Assembly (NCBI RefSeq): GCF_014694315.1
Contig: NZ_JAAOXD010000001.1
Location: forward strand, 144,839 to 208,838
Length of the DNA: 64,000 nt
Reading direction: 5' to 3'
DNA from: Arthrobacter ipis
Lineage (GTDB): Bacteria; Actinomycetota; Actinomycetes; Actinomycetales; Micrococcaceae
The translations under genes were made by a program, and so were the position numbers. The notes under the pieces are model-generated. The model saw only the letters and a list, made by a program, of their open reading frames with translations, was not told the DNA's origin and searched no databases. This document shows positions 17,278-24,730 of this stretch, in pieces; position 1 is the first letter of the stretch, and each line of letters begins with the position of its first letter.

Positions 17278-17313
17278 GTCTCCATGGTTCTCCCGCGGAA
17301 GCACCGAAAGAAG

Positions 17314-17348
17314 TGGCAGAAATGCCTAAAAAGTACAAATTTCTGCCA
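17314..17348 (+). promoter_or_regulatory. Inverted repeat operator candidate before the GlxA-like regulator
   Basis: TGGCAGAAAT (17314-17323) and its perfect complement ATTTCTGCCA (17339-17348) are separated by 15 bp. The right arm touches a CATACT hexamer (17347-17352) that sits six bases before the ATG at 17359. Binding would cover the promoter core, which suggests autorepression. Confidence 0.6.
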
Positions 17349-17358
17349 TACTGGAAAC

Positions 17359-18327
17359 ATGCTCAAAACAGTGGCAATCATTGCGGTTCCCAACTTCTCG
17401 ATCTTCGAGTTCGGTACCGCCTTTGAAGTGTTTGGCATCGACCGTTCGGACCGGGGAACAGGCGTGCCGCAGTTCGACTTCCGCGTGTGCACTCCGGTGC
17501 CCGGCGAAGTTCCGCTGAAATCCGGCCTCACCATGAACGTCGGCCTAGGCCTGGAAGCCGCCGCCGATGCCGACCTGGTGATCATGGCGCCCTACGGCCG
17601 GGAGGAAGATGTTCCCGAGTCCGTCCTCGATGCCCTCCGGGCGGCGCACAGCCGCGGCGCCTGGGTGATGTCGATCTGCTCCGGCGCGTTTGCGCTGGCG
17701 CGGGCCGGGATCCTGGACGGACGCCGGTGCACCACCCACTGGCATTACTCGGAAGAACTGGCCGCCCAGTACCCCAATGTCCTGGTCGACGAGAACGTCC
17801 TCTACGTGCAGGACGGACAGATCATCTCCAGCGCCGGAACAGCCGCGGGCATCGACGCCTGCCTGCATCTGGTGAGGATCGAATTCGGGGCGGCCGTGGC
17901 GGCCGCCATCGCCAGGGACATGGTAGTTCCGCCGCACCGCGACGGTGGTCAGGCCCAGTTCATCGACCGGCCCATGCCCGAGTGCGGCTCCCAGCCCATG
18001 GAGGAACTCCTCCGATGGATGGTGGCGAACCTGGATGAGGAACATCCCGTCCAGGAGCTGGCCGCCCGCGTGCACATGTCGCCGCGCACCTTTGCCCGGC
18101 GCTTCCGCGCTGAAACAGGAGCCACCCCGGCTGCATGGCTCAATTCCCAGCGGGTGCTGCGCGCACAGGAGCTCCTGGAGTCCACGGAACTGAACATAGA
18201 CGAGGTGGCGCGGCAATCAGGGTTTGGCCATCCCGTGCTGCTCCGGCACCACTTCGCCAAGGTGCTGGACACGAGTCCGCAGTCCTACCGCCGGGCCTTC
18301 CGAGGCCAGATGGCCCCGGCCGGCTAG
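17359..18327 (+). CDS. GlxA-family transcriptional regulator (DJ-1/PfpI-like domain plus AraC HTH)
   Basis: 322-residue regulator. The N-terminal class I glutamine-amidotransferase-like domain (about residues 4-185) contains VAIIAVPNFSIFEFGTAFEV and the nucleophile-elbow-like SICSGAFALARAG with a Cys. The C-terminal AraC helix-turn-helix pair (about 215-315) contains LAARVHMSPRTFARRFRAET and IDEVARQSGFGHPVLLRHHF. Family members include AdpA of Streptomyces. ATG at 17359 follows CATACT by six bases, with an inverted repeat over the promoter. Convergent with the emfourin-like gene (4-nt overlap), so it may control the protease locus, but that is inference; ligand unknown. Confidence 0.88.
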   Translation: MLKTVAIIAVPNFSIFEFGTAFEVFGIDRSDRGTGVPQFDFRVCTPVPGEVPLKSGLTMNVGLGLEAAADADLVIMAPYGREEDVPESVLDALRAAHSRGAWVMSICSGAFALARAGILDGRRCTTHWHYSEELAAQYPNVLVDENVLYVQDGQIISSAGTAAGIDACLHLVRIEFGAAVAAAIARDMVVPPHRDGGQAQFIDRPMPECGSQPMEELLRWMVANLDEEHPVQELAARVHMSPRTFARRFRAETGATPAAWLNSQRVLRAQELLESTELNIDEVARQSGFGHPVLLRHHFAKVLDTSPQSYRRAFRGQMAPAG

Positions 18328-18608
18328 GCCGAGTCTTCGGCTGCTGCCCGGGTCGACTCCACCAGCACCCGCCAGGGACCGGTGACAGCCGTTTCCGGCA
18401 GGGTGGCGCGGCGCTGGCCGGCGCGGATGGAGTACATGAAGCGGTCCGGCTGCCCGTCCGCCGCCTGGCGGGGGTCGTCGACGGCGTCCCATGGGCACGC
18501 TTCGACGAGCGGTTGCCAGCGGCTCTTGTCACTGCTCGTGACGGCCAGCACCGTCCAGACACGGGTGAGTGCGGCTATCCCGCCGCTGCGCTCGACTGTG
18601 ATTTTCAT
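18324..18608 (-). CDS. Emfourin-type protealysin inhibitor
   Basis: 94-residue protein starting MKITVERSGGIAALTRVWTV, with later PDRFMYSIRAGQRRATLPE and a WRVLVE strand near the end. This matches the emfourin family, small cytoplasmic inhibitors encoded beside protealysin-like M4 metalloproteases. Located 60 bp downstream of the M4 gene on the same strand, so probably one transcript. The beta-rich hydrophilic character and lack of a signal peptide agree with an intracellular partner. Its 3' end overlaps the convergent GlxA-like gene by 4 nt. No catalytic motif is visible, as expected for an inhibitor. Confidence 0.8.
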   Translation of the reverse strand: MKITVERSGGIAALTRVWTVLAVTSSDKSRWQPLVEACPWDAVDDPRQAADGQPDRFMYSIRAGQRRATLPETAVTGPWRVLVESTRAAAEDSA

Positions 18609-18668
18609 GGCGAGGTTCCCGGGTTTCCGCGGCGGCCGGGAAGCGGAATGTCACAGTCCCGGCGTCGG

Positions 18669-19709
18669 TTAGAGCTTTACCTTCACAGTCTCCCACGCCC
18701 CGCGCACCGCGTCATGCTCTGCCGACTCCTCGCCGAACAGTTCCTTGGCCGTCGCAGCGGTGGCTTTGGCGAAGGCTGTGAAGGTGCTGGTCGGGCTCAG
18801 CGAGCCGCCTGTCAGGGTCTCGTACCAGATCTGCCCGGGCGCTTCCCACGCGTTCCCGCCCAGGGTCTGGGCGACGACGCAGAACGCCCGGTTCGGGATG
18901 CCGGAGTTGATGTGGACCCCGCCGTTGTCCGCCCTGGTGCGGACATAGGAGTCCATGGAGTCCGGTTGCGGGTCCTTGCCAAGGACGTCGTCGTCGTATG
19001 CGGTTCCCGGTGCCTTCATGGAGCGCAGGGCGGACCCTTCGACTTGCTGCGTGAACAGCCCTTCGCCGATCAGCCAGGAGGCTTCGGCTGTGGTCTGCTT
19101 CCGGAAATACTGCTCCACGAGTGCGCCGAAGACGTCGGACACCGACTCGTTGATGGCCCCGGCCTGGTTGCGGTAGGCGAGCCCGGCCGAAAACTGCGTC
19201 ACGCCGTGGGCCAGTTCGTGGCCGATCACGCTGAGAGACCTCGTGAACCGCTCGAACACCTCCCCGTCGCCATCGCCGAACACCATCTGCTGGCCGTCCC
19301 AAAAAGCGTTGTCGTACATTCTGCCGAAGTGGACAGTAGCGTTCAGCGGCATTCCCGCGCCATCGATGGAGTTCCGCCCGAAGGCGTCCGCGTAGAGGAT
19401 GTGCGTATGGCCCAGGCCGTCGTAGGCCTCGTCGACGGCGGGGTCGCCCGTAACGGCGTCGCCCTCTTTCCGGACAACCTGCCCGGGCAGCGACTCGCCG
19501 GACTTGGCGTCAAAGACGGACCTGTTGACCGGGGCGGGCTCCAGTTGCCTGATGCCGGCAGGGGCGGACGGCGCCGCCGCGCGGCCCGCGTGCACAGCCC
19601 CGACGTGAAGGAGGGCTTCCTTGGCGGCGCGGGCAACGGCCGAGAACCTGGGTGACTTTTGGGCAGCCAGGCGGCGAAGGATGTACGGCGGAACGATTGA
19701 ACAGACCAT
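18669..19709 (-). CDS. Protealysin-like M4 metallopeptidase
   Basis: About 346 residues, thermolysin family without a secretion signal. The N-terminus MVCSIVPPYILRRLAAQ matches the short propeptide of protealysin-like proteases (PPYxL motif). Zinc site HELAH (VIGHELAHGVTQFSAGL), the third ligand Glu in GAINESVSDVFG, and a C-terminal catalytic His in GGVHINSGIPNRAF. The ATG at 19709 begins the conserved propeptide; an ATG at 19739 would add ten residues. The emfourin-type inhibitor gene follows, as in known protealysin operons. Protealysin-like enzymes act inside the cell or on host actin in pathogens; here the target is unknown. Confidence 0.9.
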   Translation of the reverse strand: MVCSIVPPYILRRLAAQKSPRFSAVARAAKEALLHVGAVHAGRAAAPSAPAGIRQLEPAPVNRSVFDAKSGESLPGQVVRKEGDAVTGDPAVDEAYDGLGHTHILYADAFGRNSIDGAGMPLNATVHFGRMYDNAFWDGQQMVFGDGDGEVFERFTRSLSVIGHELAHGVTQFSAGLAYRNQAGAINESVSDVFGALVEQYFRKQTTAEASWLIGEGLFTQQVEGSALRSMKAPGTAYDDDVLGKDPQPDSMDSYVRTRADNGGVHINSGIPNRAFCVVAQTLGGNAWEAPGQIWYETLTGGSLSPTSTFTAFAKATAATAKELFGEESAEHDAVRGAWETVKVKL

Positions 19710-19767
19710 GCCACTCACACTACGAACGGCCTCTGACATTCTGCGTCAGGCGCACTGGAGACACAGA

Positions 19768-19803
19768 AAACCCCCGTCCGCTTTCAGTAAGCGGCGGGGG
19801 TTT
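19768..19803 (-). terminator. Bidirectional Rho-independent terminator after tRNA-Arg
   Basis: Stem AACCCCCGTCCGCTT / AAGCGGCGGGGGTT with one mismatch and a short loop, bounded by A and T runs on both sides. It lies just past the 3' end of the tRNA (minus strand). Confidence 0.8.
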
Positions 19804-19809
19804 CTTCTG

Positions 19810-19882
19810 TGCCCTCGATAGGATTCGAACCTACGGCCTTCTGCTCCGGAGGCAGACGCTCTATCCCCTGAGCTACGAGGGC
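19810..19882 (-). tRNA. tRNA-Arg (anticodon CCG)
   Basis: 73-nt cloverleaf on the minus strand: acceptor stem GCCCTCG/CGAGGGC, D-arm GCTC...GAGC, anticodon stem TCTGC/GCAGA with loop CTCCGGA (anticodon CCG, reads CGG), T-arm with TTCGAAT. The discriminator is A; CCA is not encoded. A terminator follows directly. Confidence 0.95.
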
Positions 19883-19975
19883 ATCCAGGGATCCTGCCGT
19901 TCCCGGCCGGACGTCCTAGAGCTTAGCAGGAAGGTGGGCCGGAACGGAAAACGAAACCCGTTTCCGTGCCCTACA

Positions 19976-21532
19976 TCAGTATCCCGCGAATGAGTCCACG
20001 TGGATACGGCGTGCGCCGGCATGCCGCGCGGCGTGCCGCAGCGAGCCGACGCTGGCCGGTGAACCCGAGATGAGAACCCTTCGCTGGCCGATGTCCGGCA
20101 CCAGCCGTTTCAGTGCGTGACCGTCAAGCCGGGCGCCCGGGGCAAGCAGCGCACCCGCGTCCTCGATGAAGTCCGGCGGCGCCGCTCCGTCGGCAAGCCG
20201 GGCAAGGACGCGGGCGCCGGAATCCTCGAGTTCGGCCGCGTAGGCGAGTTCCGACGCGCTCCGGGCGAGGTACAGAAGCACGGTGTCGCGCTCGCGGGCC
20301 ACCCCACCGGACAGGTGCGCCAGATACGGGGTGATACCGATGCCGGCGGCAATGAGCAGGACCGGCTCCGAACCCTTCGGCAGGATGAAGTCACCCGCCA
20401 CGGTGGTGGCCGTGAGTTCCTCGCCGGGTTTGAGGGACAGCAGCTTGCGCTTGGCAGCGGAGACGGGGTCAGCAGTGCCGACGCCGATTTTCACATGCTT
20501 CGCGTCGGGCGGGCTGGTCAGGCTGAAGACGCGGCGCCTTCCCCGTCCGTCCGGCTTGGGGTGCGGAAGATCCAGTTCGAGGTACTGGCCGGATGAATGG
20601 CGGAGCGGGCGCTGGGGACGGAAGACGAATTCCGTCGTCGTCGGCGTAAGCGTGCGGGAGTGGCTGAACAGCAGCCGCACGCTTCCGCGCTGGCCCGCCA
20701 GGAACGCCAGCAGGTTGCCCGCCAGCAGTGCCAGCTCGGGGGAGTTGGCCAGGAAGCCAGGATTGAATGGCGTGGCCAGCAGGATTCCGACGACGGCGGC
20801 CATCGCCAGCTGCTGCCAGCGCCGGGGCGGCAGGGTGAGCGGTTCGGTGAGCATGAATCCGGCAAAAAACAGTACCGGGCCCTGCGCCAGGGTTTGCCAC
20901 ACGGCACTTCCGAAGTCGGTGCCGGAAGGCATTTGCACCGCGGCCGCAACGCCGGTTGCCACCAGGATAAAGACTGTGGCCATAAGCGTTTTACGGGTCC
21001 GGTAGAGCACCAGCAGGACGCCCGGGACCAAAAGCCAGAGCATGGCAGGTGTGCCGGCCCACCACGTGGCGATGTTGAGCCCGGTCAACCCGGTGATGAA
21101 GGCCCCGGCGGCCGCGGGGTTGAATACATGGCGGCCGCGCCAGGCGAGGGCGTACTTGGAGGCTGACGCCAGGACGCAGGCCAGTGCCACGCCGGCCAGG
21201 TCCATCGGCGCAAAGGCCGGGCCGAGCTGACTGGGCCAGAACAGGAAGTAAAGCAGGAGTCCCGTGATCAGCGAGGATTCCGAATGCGGCTGTACCTTGA
21301 ACAGCACGGCCAGGGCGCGGTTGGAAACGTACGTCAGCCCCAGGCAGAGAGCCAGGTGGGCGAGCATGTTCGGAATACCGAAGGTCAGCCAGCCGAGGGC
21401 GTCGAGCAGGAGACTGTAGGCGGCCAGCACGGCAAGCACCAACAGCACCAGCCTGTACATCGTGAACCGGCCCAGGTACGCGTCCAGCGCGGTGCCGAGT
21501 GAGGCCTGCTGCCGGGAGGTGGTTGAACTCAT
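19976..21532 (-). CDS. RnfD/NqrB-like membrane domain fused to FAD/NAD-binding reductase
   Basis: 518 residues. The N-terminal two-fifths to half is a polytopic membrane domain (about residues 20-285) resembling RnfD/NqrB (e.g. SSLITGLLLYFLFWPS, HVFNPAAAGAFITGL, FAGFMLTEPLTLPPRRWQ). The C-terminal half is a ferredoxin-NADP reductase-type module: FAD motif RRVFSLTSPP and NAD(P) motif IAAGIGITPYLAHLS. It could carry electrons from cytoplasmic NAD(P)H across the membrane to flavins. Overlaps apbE by 4 nt, and lies in one unit with apbE and an FMN-binding lipoprotein. Known comparisons are flavin-based extracellular electron transfer systems; the acceptor here is unknown. Confidence 0.85.
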   Translation of the reverse strand: MSSTTSRQQASLGTALDAYLGRFTMYRLVLLVLAVLAAYSLLLDALGWLTFGIPNMLAHLALCLGLTYVSNRALAVLFKVQPHSESSLITGLLLYFLFWPSQLGPAFAPMDLAGVALACVLASASKYALAWRGRHVFNPAAAGAFITGLTGLNIATWWAGTPAMLWLLVPGVLLVLYRTRKTLMATVFILVATGVAAAVQMPSGTDFGSAVWQTLAQGPVLFFAGFMLTEPLTLPPRRWQQLAMAAVVGILLATPFNPGFLANSPELALLAGNLLAFLAGQRGSVRLLFSHSRTLTPTTTEFVFRPQRPLRHSSGQYLELDLPHPKPDGRGRRRVFSLTSPPDAKHVKIGVGTADPVSAAKRKLLSLKPGEELTATTVAGDFILPKGSEPVLLIAAGIGITPYLAHLSGGVARERDTVLLYLARSASELAYAAELEDSGARVLARLADGAAPPDFIEDAGALLAPGARLDGHALKRLVPDIGQRRVLISGSPASVGSLRHAARHAGARRIHVDSFAGY

Positions 21533-22401
21533 GTGAACAGCCTTCCTTCGAATTCCGCGGAGTACTCCGCACTGCCGTTGGAAAATACCTTGAGCCAGGA
21601 AAAACGGAAATGCCGTTCCAGGTCCTCGGCCGGAACCAGGAACAGGGCGGTGGCGAGGGCGTCAGCCTCCATGGCTGTGTCCGCCTGGGCCCACGCGGCC
21701 ACGACCGTCCTGACCGGCGCCCCGGTGGTGCCGTCCAGGACATGATGGAGTCCGTCTCCCCAAGCCCGCCGGTTCGACGCCGAAGCGCAGAGGGCGCCAG
21801 ACCCCAGCGGCACAGTTCCTATCGCCTTAGTGGCGTCATACGGATGCTCCAGCGCCACCTGCACCGGCTCCTGTCCGCCGTTCAGCAGGTCCCCGCTGGC
21901 GTCAATGAAGAAGTCCGGAACACCGTGGCTCCTTAGCTGTTCGGCCAGAAGGTCCACGAGCTGGCCCTTGCCCGCCGCGCCGATGTCCAGCACCACCGGG
22001 GCAGTGGTGCGCAGCGACGTTCCGTCCCATGCCAGCACGTCGTCCCAGGCGGGGGGAGCCGCAGCTTCCCCGCGGGGCTGCAGGGAATAGTGCGGATCAT
22101 AGCCCAGCCGCTCAAGGCTTTCACCGATGAGGGGCGTCACGGCGCCGCCGCTGAGCGTGTAGAGCTGCCGGTAGAGCGCCGCCAGGCCCGCGGCTTCGGG
22201 CGGCAGCTGGTACTGCCCCGGCGCCACGGACATCCGGGCCACCAGGGAGTCCTCCCGGAACCTGGACCACGTGGAGTCGTAGCGCTCCACTTCGGCCAGC
22301 ACTGAGCTGCGCAGCGCCGGGGGCAACGCGGCAGGAGTGGAAATTTCCCAGCTGGTGCCGATGCCGTCAAAACGGAAGCCCTGCCAGCCCGGATGCGGCA
22401 T
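21529..22401 (-). CDS. apbE: FAD:protein FMN transferase (ApbE family)
   Basis: 290-residue ApbE/Ftp enzyme that attaches FMN to Ser/Thr of target proteins, using FAD. Conserved stretches: ERYDSTWSRFREDSLVARMS near residue 45, TPLIGESLERLGYDP, VVLDIGAAGKGQLVDLLAEQ (the flavin-binding region), and DASGDLLNGGQEP. No obvious signal peptide is present, unlike many exported ApbE proteins; a start further upstream was not found. It lies between the FMN-binding lipoprotein (9 bp upstream) and the membrane reductase (4-nt overlap), both plausible targets. Metal-dependent activity is known for the family. Confidence 0.9.
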   Translation of the reverse strand: MPHPGWQGFRFDGIGTSWEISTPAALPPALRSSVLAEVERYDSTWSRFREDSLVARMSVAPGQYQLPPEAAGLAALYRQLYTLSGGAVTPLIGESLERLGYDPHYSLQPRGEAAAPPAWDDVLAWDGTSLRTTAPVVLDIGAAGKGQLVDLLAEQLRSHGVPDFFIDASGDLLNGGQEPVQVALEHPYDATKAIGTVPLGSGALCASASNRRAWGDGLHHVLDGTTGAPVRTVVAAWAQADTAMEADALATALFLVPAEDLERHFRFSWLKVFSNGSAEYSAEFEGRLFT

Positions 22402-22410
22402 GGCAGCCGG

Positions 22411-22887
22411 CTACAGGGCCTGGGCCTTGATGGCTTCGACCGCCTGGTTGAAGCCGCCGCTGGTCAGGGAGGAGCCGGCCACCTTGGAGACGTTGATCTC
22501 ATCCAGGCTCTTGCCCACCACCTGGTCAGCGATGCCGCCGGCGAACTCGCCCTGGAACTTCCGCGTGTTGGGATTGGACGGGTGCTGGGTGATCTCCACC
22601 GCGGACACATTGCCGCCGGCCAGCGTCAGCTGAACGCCCACGGTCTCAGTGCCGTTGGGGGACTTGTAGTTGCCGTCCGCGCTGTAGGTCCCGTCCTTGT
22701 AACCGGCTGCGGCGCCCGCCGAGGAGCCGGTTGCCGCCGACCCGGTTGCCGACGCAGAAGCGCCCGCCGAGTGCTCGGTGTCCTGCGCGGCGGGCTGCTG
22801 GGCCGACGGCGCGCAGCCGGCCACCGTTCCGGCAAGGGACAGGCCGGCCACGCCGGCGAAAACAGTCTTGCGGAGTGAAGGCTTCAC
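22411..22887 (-). CDS. FMN-binding domain lipoprotein
   Basis: 158-residue exported lipoprotein: signal KTVFAGVAGLSLAGTVAGC with Cys25 as lipidated residue, an Ala/Ser-rich linker (about 26-65), then an FMN_bind domain (about 66-158). The C-terminal AGSSLTSGGF fits the flavinylation motif (normally SGATxT/S), making Thr142 the likely covalent FMN site; Ala and Ser replace two usual residues. Start GTG at 22887 with AAGAGA upstream. First gene of a three-gene unit with apbE and an RnfD-like reductase; ApbE probably modifies this protein so that it can shuttle electrons at the outer face of the membrane. Confidence 0.85.
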   Translation of the reverse strand: MKPSLRKTVFAGVAGLSLAGTVAGCAPSAQQPAAQDTEHSAGASASATGSAATGSSAGAAAGYKDGTYSADGNYKSPNGTETVGVQLTLAGGNVSAVEITQHPSNPNTRKFQGEFAGGIADQVVGKSLDEINVSKVAGSSLTSGGFNQAVEAIKAQAL

Positions 22888-22937
22888 AGGGTCTCTTTTC
22901 GTGGTGCGGGCACTTTAGGGACAGCGTTGTGGTTCGG

Positions 22938-22953
22938 TGTTGATGTTTCAACA
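22938..22953. promoter_or_regulatory. Small palindrome in the divergent FMN-lipoprotein/argS region
   Basis: TGTTGA and TCAACA separated by 4 bp, about 50 nt upstream of the FMN-lipoprotein gene. A possible operator; the cognate regulator is unknown. Confidence 0.3.
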
Positions 22954-23068
22954 ATTTCGCCGGTGAGTAAAGGCTAAGGGGTTTTCCTGTGAATTTCCCT
23001 GCCATTTGCTGTGACACCGAGGGGCCACCCGGCCCCTGCCGGATTCCGCGCGGCGACGGGCTCCCCGG

Positions 23069-23074
23069 TAGTCT
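23069..23074 (+). promoter_or_regulatory. Leaderless-type -10 element TAGTCT for argS
   Basis: Six bases before the GTG at 23081. The GGAG between them is too close to the start to serve as a normal ribosome site, so a leaderless transcript is the better reading. Confidence 0.5.
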
Positions 23075-23080
23075 AGGAGT

Positions 23081-24730
23081 GTGACTCCCGAAGAACTCTC
23101 CCTCGCAATATCCGCCTGCCTGAAAGACGCCGTTGCCGCCGGCGACATCGCCCTTGCCGAGGCGGCGATACCGGACTCCGTCCTGGTGGAGCGTCCGAAG
23201 AACCGGGAGCACGGCGACTGGGCCACCAACATCGCCCTGCAGCTGGCAAAGAAGGCCGGAACCAACCCGCGCGAATTCGCCACGCTGCTCAGCGCGCGGC
23301 TCAAGGACATCAACGGCGTCGACGGCGTGGAAATCGCCGGTCCCGGCTTCCTTAACATCACGGTTGACGCGGCCGCCGCCGGAGCGCTGGCCAAAGCCAT
23401 CGTCGAAGCGGGCAGCGAGTACGGCACCAACGCCGCGCTTGCCGGCCACACCGTCAACATGGAGTTTGTCTCCGCCAACCCCACCGGTCCGCTGCACATC
23501 GGACACACGCGCTGGGCTGCCCTGGGTGACTCGATCGCCAGGGTGCTTCGCGCCTCGGGTGCCGACGTCACCGCCGAGTACTACATCAACGACGCCGGCT
23601 CCCAGATGAACGTCTTCGCCAACTCGGTGCTGTCGCGCCTGCATGGCCGCGACGTGCCTGAGGGCGGCTACCCGGGCGAATACATCCGCGACTTGGGCCA
23701 CGATGTCCTGACCCGCCACCCGGACATCCGCGAACTGACCGATGCCGCGGCGCTGCCCGTGATCCGGGCCGCGGCCTACGAGGCGCAGCTCAAGGACATC
23801 AAGGACACCCTGGCCGACTTTGGGGTCGCCTTCGACGTGTTCTTCTCCGAGCAGGAACTTCACGACGCCGGCGCGATCGAAAGTGCCGTTGCCCGCCTTC
23901 GCGAGCAGGGCCACGTGTTCGACGACGGCGGTGCCGTCTGGCTGCGCACCACCGACTTCGGTGATGACAAGGACCGCGTCATGATCCGTGCGAACGGCGA
24001 ACCGACATACTTCGCCGCCGATGCCGCGTACTACCTGTCCAAGAAGGACCGCGGCTACACGGAAAAGATCTACCTCCTGGGAGCCGACCACCACGGCTAC
24101 ATCAACCGGCTCAAGGCCATCGCCGCCGCGGCCGGCGACGACCCCGAGGTCAACATCGAGGTCCTGATCGGCCAGCTGGTCTCCGTCAACGGCGCCAAGC
24201 TCTCCAAGCGCGCCGGCAACATCATTGAGCTCAAGGACCTGATCTCCTGGCTGGGAACGGACGCGGTCCGCTACTCCCTGGCACGCTTCCCGGCCGACTC
24301 CCCGCTCACGCTGGACCCCGAGCTGCTGAAGAAGCACTCCAACGAGAATCCCGTCTTCTACGTGCAGTACGCACATGCCCGCTCCCGCGGCACCGCGCGC
24401 AACGCCGTGGCTGCCGGAGTGGACCGGAGCGCCTTCGACGCCTCTCTGCTGGACCACGCCACGGAGAACGAACTGCTGTCCTACCTGGGCAGCTACCCCT
24501 CCATCGTGGCCAAGGCAGCCGAGCTGCGCGAGCCGCACCGCGTGGCCCGGCACCTTGAGGTCATCGCCGGCGCCTACCACCGCTGGTATGACGCCTGCCG
24601 GGTGGCGCCCATGGGCGACGAACCCGTCACGGACACCAACCGCACCAGGCTGTGGCTCAATGACGCCACCAGCCAGGTGCTGGCCAACGGACTCGAACTG
24701 CTGGGCGTTTCGGCGCCGGAACGGATGTGA
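23081..24730 (+). CDS. argS: Arginyl-tRNA synthetase
   Basis: 549-residue class I aminoacyl-tRNA synthetase charging tRNA-Arg. The N-terminal additional domain (about 1-110), the HIGH motif in GPLHIGHTR (about residue 130) and the KMSKS-equivalent AKLSKRAGN are visible; a C-terminal anticodon-binding DALR domain follows (about 420-549, ending SAPERM). Start GTG at 23081 gives the usual N-terminus MTPEELS. It heads the argS-lysA-hom-thrC-thrB block, an order conserved in actinobacteria. The last four bases overlap the lysA start (GTGA), so translation is coupled. Confidence 0.96.
   Translation: MTPEELSLAISACLKDAVAAGDIALAEAAIPDSVLVERPKNREHGDWATNIALQLAKKAGTNPREFATLLSARLKDINGVDGVEIAGPGFLNITVDAAAAGALAKAIVEAGSEYGTNAALAGHTVNMEFVSANPTGPLHIGHTRWAALGDSIARVLRASGADVTAEYYINDAGSQMNVFANSVLSRLHGRDVPEGGYPGEYIRDLGHDVLTRHPDIRELTDAAALPVIRAAAYEAQLKDIKDTLADFGVAFDVFFSEQELHDAGAIESAVARLREQGHVFDDGGAVWLRTTDFGDDKDRVMIRANGEPTYFAADAAYYLSKKDRGYTEKIYLLGADHHGYINRLKAIAAAAGDDPEVNIEVLIGQLVSVNGAKLSKRAGNIIELKDLISWLGTDAVRYSLARFPADSPLTLDPELLKKHSNENPVFYVQYAHARSRGTARNAVAAGVDRSAFDASLLDHATENELLSYLGSYPSIVAKAAELREPHRVARHLEVIAGAYHRWYDACRVAPMGDEPVTDTNRTRLWLNDATSQVLANGLELLGVSAPERM

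Noticed and set aside
18135..19655. A 506-codon plus-strand frame opposite the M4 protease
   Set aside because: The minus-strand protease has clear HELAH and NESVSD motifs; the plus frame has none.
19810..19882. tRNA-Arg as an integration site
   Set aside because: No integrase and no duplicate of the tRNA 3' end was seen nearby; the neighbouring genes look chromosomal.
22646..24580. A 644-codon minus-strand open frame opposite argS
   Set aside because: Shadow frame crossing two real, divergent genes; Gly/Val/Asp-rich without motifs.
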